Positions 1-5,369 of a stretch of 5,677 nucleotides of DNA are shown here, in pieces (position 1 is the stretch's first letter; each line of letters opens with the position of its first letter). The notes under the pieces were generated by a model. It worked only from the letters and a program-made list of their open reading frames with translations, was not told the origin of the DNA and did not search any database. Source of the stretch: an uncultured Subdoligranulum sp. Lineage in GTDB: Bacteria; Bacillota; Clostridia; Christensenellales; CAG-314. The position numbers and the translations under genes are program-made. The stretch covers positions 1-5,677 of the forward strand of contig URVX01000083.1 in NCBI GenBank assembly GCA_900551395.1, given 5' to 3'.

Positions 1-1
1 T

Positions 2-637
2 CCGATAGGGAAATTATTGTTTTATACCGCGCTGGGGCTTGTCAAGCTCACAGACTGGAGCGAATACGAGCTTTTGAAAAGCGCTTTTCAGGCAATAAAG
101 CTCAAGGATGACGACGCTCTGGTCAAGGTGGAAACGCTTGAAAAGGACAGCACCGTGCTTTATGTCACAAAAAGCGGTCTGTGTCTCAATTTTTCTCCCG
201 CCGAAATACCCGAGCAGGGCAGAGTCGCGGGAGGCGTCAAGGGCATGATGATAGCCGACGGCGACAGTCTCGTGTTTGCGGGGCAAATCCACAGCGAGGG
301 CGAGGTTGTTGTGGTTACCGACAAGTGCTTTGCAAAGCGGGTGCTTGCAGTTGACATCGATCTGATGACGCGTTACAGGAAGGGCGTCAAAATTTGCGAC
401 TTAAACGGTCTCAACGGCAACGCGGTTTTCTGGACGGGATACGTCACCAAGCCTTACGACATACTGTTTATGGACGCGGCGGGAATGCTGCTTTTGAATA
501 CAGAGGACATCAACATAGAAAACAGAACGACCAAAGGCAAGCCGCCCAAGCTGCGCAAAAAGGGCATGTCTCTCACCTTCGCAACCAGATTCGTAACTGC
601 GGCTGCAATGGGAGAGGACGCGGAAGCGGGCAAATAG
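2..637 (+). CDS. Type IIA DNA topoisomerase subunit A (GyrA/ParC-like), C-terminal part, 5' end outside window
   Basis: This is the C-terminal DNA-wrapping region of the A subunit of DNA gyrase or topoisomerase IV. The complete enzyme cuts both DNA strands and passes another duplex through the break; the C-terminal beta-pinwheel binds and bends DNA. The frame is open to the left edge with no stop, so the TTG at 17 is not a real start and the catalytic domain lies upstream. Blade-like repeats are visible. One holds the degenerate GyrA-box segment IPEQGRVAGGVKG (about 206-244); a later one holds RYRKGVKICDL (about 371-403). A true gyrase box is closer to QRRGGKG, so the box here is weak and I cannot choose between gyrA and parC. 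The end is a basic stretch (KGKPPKLRKKG) and a short acidic tail. The downstream hydrolase gene starts 31 nt after the stop with no terminator between them. Family assignment is by recognition of the repeat pattern. Confidence 0.85.
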   Translation, partial: PIGKLLFYTALGLVKLTDWSEYELLKSAFQAIKLKDDDALVKVETLEKDSTVLYVTKSGLCLNFSPAEIPEQGRVAGGVKGMMIADGDSLVFAGQIHSEGEVVVVTDKCFAKRVLAVDIDLMTRYRKGVKICDLNGLNGNAVFWTGYVTKPYDILFMDAAGMLLLNTEDINIENRTTKGKPPKLRKKGMSLTFATRFVTAAAMGEDAEAGK

Positions 638-668
638 CTTGGGCGTCAGGCAAAGCCAAAAGGATTTC

Positions 669-1548
669 ATGAAATATAAAATCGACGAACAGTTCAAGCC
701 GCTTGATTTGCTGGGGCACAAACCGGTAAACCGCGCAAAGCTCGCCGCAAGCAACATTTTTCTGAAAAATTTTTTCACCCTGACAAAGCGCAAGGGCGGA
801 ATAGTTTACAAGCGCTATCGGCTTAAAAGCTTTGACGGAAAGCATTTCGATACGCACACCTTCGTGCCGCGCGAGAAAAGCGACGGCGTCACGCCCTGCC
901 TGATTTATTTTCACGGAGGTGCTGCCTTTTTATCGTCTGGCGCCCGCTTATCCCTTTCCTTTCGGCTTCGAGGACTGCTACTCCACGCTTAAGTGGGTAG
1001 TCAGACACGCCGAAGCGCTCAAGGTGGACAGCGGCAAAATAGCCGTTATGGGAGATAGCGCGGGCGGAAATCTTTCCGCCGCCGTTTGTCTCAGAAACAG
1101 GGACGAAAATTTTTGCGAAATAAAATTTCAGTCGCTTATTTATCCCGTAACCGACGACTCCATGGATAGTCCGTCCATGCAAAAATATGTGGATACACCC
1201 TGCTTCAATGCGGTTCTCAACAAAGAGATGTGGGAAATGTATCTGAAAAACGGCTATTGCGGCATGAAGGACTATGCCGTGCCGTTGAGGGCGAAATCTC
1301 TGGAAAATCTTCCGCCCGCGCTTGTGGAGCTGGCAGAGTTTGACTGCCTGCACGATCAGGGCAAGGCATTTGCTCAAGCTCTTTCGGCAGCGGGAAACGA
1401 GGTGACGCTTTTTGAAACCAAGGGTACGCCGCACGGCTACGAGGGCATTTTGAACAGCACGGTCGCAAAGGAATGTATGGATTTGCGAGTTAAGCTTTTG
1501 AGACAAGCCTTCGGTATGAGCGAGGAAAAAAAGACCGAAAATGAATGA
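669..1548 (+). pseudogene. Alpha/beta hydrolase (HSL/acetyl-esterase type) broken by an internal frameshifting deletion
   Basis: The two parts together are a carboxylester hydrolase of the hormone-sensitive-lipase family. Part one (frame of ATG 669, preceded by AAGGA at 660-664) runs to the oxyanion-hole motif, read LIYFHGG, with His82 at 912-914. Part two (the frame of 919) starts at FYRLAPAYPFP and carries the nucleophile motif GDSAG (Ser codon 1057-1059), the acid in FDCLHD (Asp codon 1342-1344) and the base in TPHGY (His codon 1432-1434). All catalytic residues are therefore present, but in two frames. Relatives have roughly 29 residues between HGG and YRLAP; here only 10 nt separate them. 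That implies about 77 nt lost, including a helix and a core strand of the fold. Frame one stops at 990-992. Natural substrate unknown. An upstream TTG at 639 is a possible but less likely start. A sequencing or assembly fault could give the same picture. Confidence 0.8.
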
Positions 1549-1555
1549 ATTTCAG

Positions 1556-1584
1556 AACGGAGCGGAAACGTTCCGTTTTATTTT
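1556..1584 (+). terminator. Intrinsic terminator after the hydrolase gene
   Basis: A nine-pair stem (1556-1564 with 1569-1577, one G-U pair) is closed by a GAAA tetraloop and runs into a T-rich tract (TTTTATTTT, 1576-1584). It begins 7 nt after the hydrolase stop and separates it from the deacetylase gene. Confidence 0.85.
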
Positions 1585-1735
1585 GCTTCAAAGCGTCATT
1601 AAAAATTTTTTTATAAATATGTTTAAATAAGAGTCGATTTTCAAACGGTTCGACGTCACTGCTCAATGTTCTCGAAAGTTCGTTAAAATACGACAAAAAT
1701 TTTCAAGAATATATGTAGTTTTTTCGTGGCGCGGG

Positions 1736-1744
1736 TGTTATAAT
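1736..1744 (+). promoter_or_regulatory. Perfect extended -10 box directly against the deacetylase ribosome binding site
   Basis: TGT followed by TATAAT (1739-1744) is a textbook extended -10 element, but no convincing -35 box lies 16-18 nt upstream. Its last base touches the GGGAGG ribosome binding site at 1745-1750. Transcription starting about 7 nt downstream would begin near 1751 and leave the ribosome binding site out of the message. Either this box is fortuitous and the real promoter is further upstream in the AT-rich 1600-1730 stretch, or the gene has an almost leaderless transcript. Apart from the terminator and this box I see nothing firm in the 1549-1759 gap. Confidence 0.3.
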
Positions 1745-1759
1745 GGGAGGGTAGTTTTT

Positions 1760-2554
1760 TTGGAAAAAAAGTTTCGTTTAAAGGATAAATTTAATTTCTC
1801 CAGAGCAAGAATACTGAAAATTTGCGCTTATACATTGTGTTTGATTGCTTCCATAGCGCTTTTGGCAGGACTGAACTTTCAACCCTTTGCAGCGGCGGTA
1901 AACAACCGAAAAATCCCCATTTATTGCGTGGACAGGAGCGACAACAAGGTTGCCATCACTTTCGACGCGGCTTGGGGAGCGGACAAAACGCAGAAAATTC
2001 TTGACGTATGTCATCGCTACGGCGTAAAAGCAACGTTTTTTCTCGTGGGCTTTTGGATAGACAACTATCCCGAAATGGTGAAAAAAATCGATGAAATGGG
2101 TCACACCATAGGTACGCACAGCGAAACCCATCCCAAGATGGGAAGCTTGTCCGCAGAAAAAATCACCGAAGAGCTGTCGAGCAGCATGAAAAAAATCACC
2201 GATATAACCGGCAAAGAGGTCAAGCTGTTCCGTGCGCCCTTCGGGGACTACAGCAACCGACTTTTGGAGGTTGCCGAAGGCATGGGGCTGTCCACAATCC
2301 AGTGGGATGTGGATTCGCTTGATTGGAAGGGCATCAGTGCGGTAGAGCTGGCCGGCCGCGTGCAGAAAGCGGGCAGCGGCTCGATAATCCTGTGCCACAA
2401 CAACAGCGAGCATATTGTTGAGGCGCTGCCGATAATATTTGAGGCTTTGAATGCAAAAGGACTTGAATTCGTCACGGTTGACAGCCTCATATATTACAAG
2501 GATTTTTATATCGATCATGCCGGGAAGCAGATTCTCAATGCGCCTGTTTCCTGA
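1760..2554 (+). CDS. Polysaccharide deacetylase family protein, PdaB-like, membrane-anchored
   Basis: This 264-residue protein belongs to the NodB-fold carbohydrate esterase 4 family, which removes acetyl groups from N-acetylated cell-wall or other sugars using a divalent metal. The start is TTG at 1760, chosen because GGGAGG (1745-1750) sits 9 nt upstream and a basic N-terminus followed by a hydrophobic segment (about residues 18-38) fits a signal anchor. The catalytic domain then lies outside the membrane. Motifs in order: TFDAAWG (67-73), THSETH with the metal-ligand histidines 120 and 124, RAPFGDY (158-164), WDVDSLDW (182-189) and ILCHN with His213. Motif one has Ala where classical members have a second metal-binding Asp (TFDDG); TFD-x-x-W is, as I recall, the pattern of the sporulation protein PdaB. 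This points to a PdaB-type role in spore cortex or envelope maintenance, but the sporulation link is inference. There is no terminator before the SSB gene 53 nt downstream, so co-transcription is possible. Confidence 0.85.
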   Translation: MEKKFRLKDKFNFSRARILKICAYTLCLIASIALLAGLNFQPFAAAVNNRKIPIYCVDRSDNKVAITFDAAWGADKTQKILDVCHRYGVKATFFLVGFWIDNYPEMVKKIDEMGHTIGTHSETHPKMGSLSAEKITEELSSSMKKITDITGKEVKLFRAPFGDYSNRLLEVAEGMGLSTIQWDVDSLDWKGISAVELAGRVQKAGSGSIILCHNNSEHIVEALPIIFEALNAKGLEFVTVDSLIYYKDFYIDHAGKQILNAPVS

Positions 2555-2567
2555 TTTGGTAAACAAT

Positions 2568-2582
2568 TTGAAAAATTTTCAA
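2568..2582. repeat. Short perfect inverted repeat upstream of the SSB gene
   Basis: Seven-base arms TTGAAAA and TTTTCAA are separated by a single base, in the short gap between the deacetylase and SSB genes. It ends 8 nt before the SSB ribosome binding site. It could be an operator half-site pair or a chance AT-rich palindrome; it has no GC pairs or T tract to make it a terminator. Confidence 0.3.
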
Positions 2583-2607
2583 CACACATTAAGGAGGATT
2601 ACTTTTT

Positions 2608-3327
2608 ATGTACGACAATACCAACGTCAGCCCGACAAATCGTGTGACGCTGACGGGAAAAATTTCAAGCGAGCCCAAATACTCGCATGAAATTTACGGC
2701 GAAGCCTTTTACGAATTTTCGCTAGAAGTCAAAAGGCTGAGCGACATGGCGGACACGCTGCCCGTAGTGGTCAGCGAAAGACTGCTGCTGTGCTGCGAGG
2801 TCAAGGTGGGCAAAAACGTAACGGTAGTGGGGCAGCTGCGCAGCTACAACAAGCTGGTGGAGGACAAAAGCAGGCTCATGCTCAATGTTTTTGTCCGCGA
2901 TATCTTCGAAGCGGACAGAGCGTCTGTTCCCAACGCAATCGAGCTGCACGGCTTTTTGTGCAAGCCGCCCGTTTTCCGCACGACGCCTTTCAATCGGGAG
3001 ATATGCGACATTTTGCTTGCCGTAAACAGAGCCTACAACAAAAGCGATTACATACCCGCAATCGCGTGGGGACGCAATGCGAGATTCGCAAAATATTTGT
3101 CTGTAGGCGAGGAGATAGAAATAACGGGCAGGCTTCAAAGCAGAGAATATCAGAAAAAAATATCCGAAGACGACATAGTGACAAAGGTGGCTTACGAGGT
3201 GTCGATAAGCAAGATAGACGTCATCGGGGCGGCTTTCAAAACGGGAGATTTCAAACGCAGGTTCGATCCCGTAGAAGCAAATCAGTCTTACGGGCTGGAG
3301 CGCGGAGGCGTGGAAATAGGCGGCTGA
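2608..3327 (+). CDS. Single-stranded DNA-binding protein with two OB folds
   Basis: This 239-residue protein has two SSB-type OB domains in tandem, an arrangement found in Clostridia. Domain one (about 10-108) carries NRVTLTGKIS and the segment VVGQLRSYNK. Domain two (about 110-205) begins AIELHGFLCKPPVFRTTPF and contains NKSDYIPAIAWGRNARF (IAWGR at 152-156), then GRLQSREYQKK (174-184) and the closing strand YEVSISKIDVI, all highly typical. It binds single-stranded DNA in the cytoplasm during replication, repair or recombination. The C-terminus (about 206-239) is basic to neutral, ending VEIGG, and lacks the acidic tip (DDDIPF type) that canonical SSBs use to recruit partner proteins, so this is probably an accessory or specialised SSB and not the main replicative one. 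The start has a strong AAGGAGG at 2591-2597, 10 nt upstream. A terminator follows. The frame is intact throughout. Confidence 0.88.
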   Translation: MYDNTNVSPTNRVTLTGKISSEPKYSHEIYGEAFYEFSLEVKRLSDMADTLPVVVSERLLLCCEVKVGKNVTVVGQLRSYNKLVEDKSRLMLNVFVRDIFEADRASVPNAIELHGFLCKPPVFRTTPFNREICDILLAVNRAYNKSDYIPAIAWGRNARFAKYLSVGEEIEITGRLQSREYQKKISEDDIVTKVAYEVSISKIDVIGAAFKTGDFKRRFDPVEANQSYGLERGGVEIGG

Positions 3328-3340
3328 CATGACCATTGGC

Positions 3341-3369
3341 AAGGAGCGGACAAAAGTCCGCTCTTTTTT
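3341..3369 (+). terminator. Intrinsic terminator after the SSB gene
   Basis: A perfect eight-pair GC-rich stem (GAGCGGAC 3344-3351 with GTCCGCTC 3356-3363), an AAAA loop and six T residues (3364-3369). It starts 14-17 nt after the SSB stop and isolates the next gene. Confidence 0.92.
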
Positions 3370-3462
3370 GATTGCTTTCGGGTAACACAATTTTGGTTTA
3401 TTCCATATTGTGAAATGTAAGCCCAAACGGCTTCGACGATAATTATCAGAGGAGGTAAAAAA

Positions 3463-3690
3463 ATGTTCAACGGGTTGTTCGGCGGCGGTTGCCCCAACGA
3501 AGACGCAGGCATGAACAGCTGCGGCGGCGGCTGCAACTGCACATGGATTATACTTATCGTTCTGTTCCTTTGCTGCTGCTGCGGCAAAAACAAGAGCTTC
3601 AGCCTGTGCGTAAATCCTTGCTGCCTGATACTGATGTTTGCGCTGCTTTATTGCTGCGGCGGCATCCGTTTCGGCAAGGGCTGCATGTAA
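3463..3690 (+). CDS. Small cysteine-rich hydrophobic protein, function unknown
   Basis: I do not recognise a named family. The 75-residue product has 14 cysteines (about 19 percent), at positions 10, 20, 24, 26, 37-40, 49, 53, 54, 64, 65 and 74. A glycine- and cysteine-rich N-terminus (GGGC, CGGGCNC) leads to a hydrophobic stretch of about 13 residues (28-40, WIILIVLFLCCCC), a polar KNKSFS linker, a second hydrophobic stretch (about 48-65) and a short basic tail. This could be a two-segment membrane or surface-associated peptide, or a metal-binding or disulfide-linked structural protein; small Gly/Cys-rich hydrophobic proteins occur in many Clostridia without assigned function. The gene is likely real: ATG 3463 has AGGAGGT at 3450-3456 with six-base spacing, and terminators on both sides (3341-3369 and 3700-3728) make it a single-gene unit. 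There is no classical signal peptide with a charged N-terminus. Confidence 0.8.
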   Translation: MFNGLFGGGCPNEDAGMNSCGGGCNCTWIILIVLFLCCCCGKNKSFSLCVNPCCLILMFALLYCCGGIRFGKGCM

Positions 3691-3699
3691 ACATAGCCG

Positions 3700-3728
3700 A
3701 AAAGGCGGAGTTTTCTCCGCCTTTTTTC
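3700..3728 (+). terminator. Intrinsic terminator after the cysteine-rich gene
   Basis: A perfect eleven-pair stem (AAAAGGCGGAG 3700-3710 with CTCCGCCTTTT 3715-3725), a TTTT loop and a T-rich run to 3728 and beyond. It begins 10 nt after the stop codon. The A-rich 5' arm means that the reverse strand could also terminate here, although no gene reads in from the right. Confidence 0.93.
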
Positions 3729-3787
3729 TTTTTCCGCAAAAAATATGAATTTGTTTCGGGTTTTTTCCGAAAATTTGTCTGCGATTA

Positions 3788-3816
3788 TTGTATTTTTTTA
3801 TTTTTGGTGGTAATAT
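3788..3816 (+). promoter_or_regulatory. Likely vegetative promoter of the transporter-coaX-uvrB unit
   Basis: A TTGTAT -35 box (3788-3793) and a TAATAT -10 box (3811-3816) are 17 nt apart, and TGG directly before the -10 supplies an extended -10 motif. TATACT at 3814-3819 is an alternative -10. Transcription would start near 3823 and leave a leader of about 94 nt before the transporter start. It lies downstream of a strong terminator, where a new promoter is required. Confidence 0.55.
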
Positions 3817-3822
3817 ACTTTC

Positions 3823-3910
3823 AGGTCGTATCGGAATTTCCGAGCGATACTTTGTTTTATCTTTTTTGACAAAAAAGAAGTCTGCGACCTTAAAAGGCGC
3901 AGAACGGAGA
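3823..3910 (+). promoter_or_regulatory. Structured 5' leader of the ECF transporter gene, candidate regulatory RNA
   Basis: The predicted leader holds three local hairpins. One is TCGGA/TCCGA (3831-3843), with a competing outer pairing GTATCG/CGATAC at 3828-3833 and 3845-3850. The second is CTTTTTT/AAAAAAG (3861-3877). The third is a nine-pair stem with one bulged A (3881-3903), ending just before the GGAGA ribosome binding site (3906-3910). Two pairings compete with these. AGGTCG (3823-3828) is perfectly complementary to CGACCT (3885-3890), which would close a multi-branch structure and destroy the third hairpin. TTTCCG (3837-3842) can pair with CGGAGA (3905-3910), covering the ribosome binding site. 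I could not match it to a riboswitch class I know (TPP, FMN, THF or preQ1 consensus elements are absent). Short complementary stretches can arise by chance, so this is a hypothesis. Confidence 0.3.
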
Positions 3911-3916
3911 ACTCAA

Positions 3917-4606
3917 ATGGCAGACAGGTCAAAAAAATCCTTTCACGTGGCAATGTACGGCATCATGGCGGCGACGATATTCGTCGCGATGTTTATCGAC
4001 AAGGCATTAAGCTCGTTTTTGCCCATTTCGATGGCTGTGGTGGTGCTCATTGCGACTTTTTCTTTTTGTCTGGTTTTGAACGATTGGCTCATGGGCTTTG
4101 TATCGGGCGCGGTTTTCGGGCTTGCGTCGTGGGTCAAGGCGATGATTTTCGGCGAGGCAATCACGATAAACCCGCTTGTTTCGCTGCTTCCCAGATTGTT
4201 TGTGGGTATTTCCTGCTTTGCGGTGTACAGACTGGTGCTGTGGCTGATCAAAAAATGCCGGAAAGAAGAAAAATTTCTTGCGGCTGACAAAAAGCAGAAA
4301 TGGTGGAGACAATCAGGCGCCATGATGGTCGGTATTTTCGTGGGGCTTGTGGTCAATACCGTGCTGTTTCTGACCGCCACCAATTTGTGCAAAAAATTTC
4401 TCGGTCAGGAATACACCGGACTTCTCGCGATTATAAAGGTTGTGCTTTTTACCAACATACTGCCCGAATATCTCATTTCCATTCTGGCTGTGCCCCAGAT
4501 TGTGCTTGGCGTCAGACGGGGACTCGGTCTCGGCATCGAAGCGAACAAATCCGTCGAAAGGACGCCGGACATGCAAAAGAGTGAAATTCAGACCGCAGAA
4601 AGATAA
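3917..4606 (+). CDS. ECF transporter substrate-binding S component, possibly for pantothenate
   Basis: This 229-residue membrane protein looks like a substrate-specific (S) component of an energy-coupling-factor vitamin transporter, which works with a shared EcfT-EcfA-EcfA' module encoded elsewhere. About six hydrophobic segments can be seen (roughly 12-28, 38-54, 58-78, 88-111, 134-156, 169-197). The family-typical central segment NPLVSLLPRLFVG is at 85-97, and a second core pattern GLVVNTVLFL at 143-152. A charged cytoplasmic-looking loop KKCRKEEKF lies at 112-120. The start at ATG 3917 is chosen because GGAGA lies 6 nt upstream; the frame extends back to 3788, but those 43 codons cover the leader hairpins and are not transporter-like. 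coaX begins 18 nt downstream, which suggests pantothenate or a related precursor as substrate. That is inference from context: this S-component family includes carriers for several vitamins. Confidence 0.78.
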   Translation: MADRSKKSFHVAMYGIMAATIFVAMFIDKALSSFLPISMAVVVLIATFSFCLVLNDWLMGFVSGAVFGLASWVKAMIFGEAITINPLVSLLPRLFVGISCFAVYRLVLWLIKKCRKEEKFLAADKKQKWWRQSGAMMVGIFVGLVVNTVLFLTATNLCKKFLGQEYTGLLAIIKVVLFTNILPEYLISILAVPQIVLGVRRGLGLGIEANKSVERTPDMQKSEIQTAER

Positions 4607-4624
4607 AACATACGGAGACAATTT

Positions 4625-5351
4625 ATGATTATCGCCGCCGATATTGGCAACACTAACATCAAAATAGGACTATTCGACGGAAACAAGCTGGTAAGAAGCT
4701 GGAGAATTTCGACGGACGTGCATCGCACGTCGGACGAACACGGCTCCATTTTGAAGCAGCTGTTTTTTACCGCAGGAATAGACGCGGACTGCATTACCGG
4801 CGGTATAATCAGCAGCGTTATTCCCCAGCTCAATTATACCATCATGCACATGATGGAGTATTATCTCGACGTTATTCCGATAGTTGTCGGGGCGGGGATA
4901 AAGACGGGGCTCAACGTCAGATACGAAAATCCCAAGGAGCTCGGCAGCGACAGGCTGATAAACTGCGTCGCCGCCGCAAAAAAATACGGCGCGCCTTTCG
5001 TGCTTATAGATTTCGGCACGGCAACCACGTTCAACGTCGTGAACGAAAGCGCTTGCAAGCTCTACGGCAAAGCTGCCGGAGGTGGAGCTAAAGCCCCCGC
5101 AGCGGGTTATAAACGCCGGCACCGTCAAGGCAATTCAGAGCGGCATAGTGTGCGGCATGGCGGGACAGGTGGAGTATATAATAAAACGTATAAAAAAAGA
5201 AACGGGCTTGCCCGACTTAAAGGTCATCGCGACAGGCGGGCTCAGCGAGCTGGTGCACCAGGTCAACGGCGACCTGTTCGACATTATGGACCGCGAGCTT
5301 TCGCTGGAGGGGCTCAATATCCTTTACCACTTGAACAGCGGAGCGGTTTAA
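4625..5351 (+). pseudogene. coaX: Type III pantothenate kinase, frameshifted by an internal deletion
   Basis: CoaX phosphorylates pantothenate with ATP, the first step of coenzyme A synthesis, in the cytosol. Part one (ATG 4625, GGAGA at 4613-4617) carries the phosphate-binding motif DIGNTNIKIG (6-15), GSDR (107-110, whose Asp is the proposed catalytic base in studied members) and DFGTATTFNVVNE (129-141). Part two resumes in another frame from about 5046 as KALASSTAKLPEVELKP, through TGGL (5232-5243) to the stop at 5349-5351. The usual segment between VVNE and ALxxxxAKLP, which holds the conserved GGxIxPG loop and measures about 18 residues in relatives, is missing. The frame change requires a net loss of length 2 modulo 3, so about 53 nt. 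Frame one runs on as nonsense to 5410, over the start of uvrB. As written the product should be inactive. CoaX is usually essential unless another pantothenate kinase is present, so an assembly fault or minority variant must be considered. Confidence 0.85.
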
Positions 5352-5369
5352 TCTTTTTCGGGAAAAACT

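Noticed and set aside
919..1548. A separate hydrolase gene starting at GTG 919
   Set aside because: It would lack the HGG oxyanion loop and the N-terminal strands, has no proper ribosome binding site of its own, and its first codons lie in the shared junction. It is the second half of the broken gene.
1633..1653. GTCGA/TCGAC arms in the gap before the deacetylase gene as an operator
   Set aside because: The five-base arms are separated by 11 bases, with no symmetry between them and no promoter nearby; this is expected by chance.
1778..2566. Long minus-strand open frame (262 codons) opposite the deacetylase gene
   Set aside because: It mirrors a well-recognised CE4 gene, its translation has no recognisable domain, and it is a by-product of the codon use of the + strand gene. 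The same applies to the minus-strand frames at 889-1506 and 2722-3426.
3754..3772. Hairpin TTTCGG/CCGAAA upstream of the transporter promoter as a second terminator
   Set aside because: It is only six pairs with a seven-base T-rich loop and no following T run, and it comes after an already strong terminator. It has no evident function.
3489..3869. A 126-codon + strand frame overlapping the cysteine-rich gene
   Set aside because: It lacks a ribosome binding site, reads through a strong terminator and gives low-complexity sequence. The frame at 3463 has the start signal and ends just before the terminator.
3788..3916. An N-terminal extension of the transporter from ATG 3788
   Set aside because: The extra 43 codons overlap the predicted promoter and leader hairpins. 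ATG 3917 has a well-placed GGAGA and starts a normal S-component N-terminus.
5020..5100. Programmed ribosomal frameshift in coaX
   Set aside because: No slippery heptamer is seen at the crossover, and shifting frame would not restore the missing GGxIxPG segment. The same argument applies to the hydrolase, where a T5 tract at 927-931 could slip but about 25 residues would still be absent.
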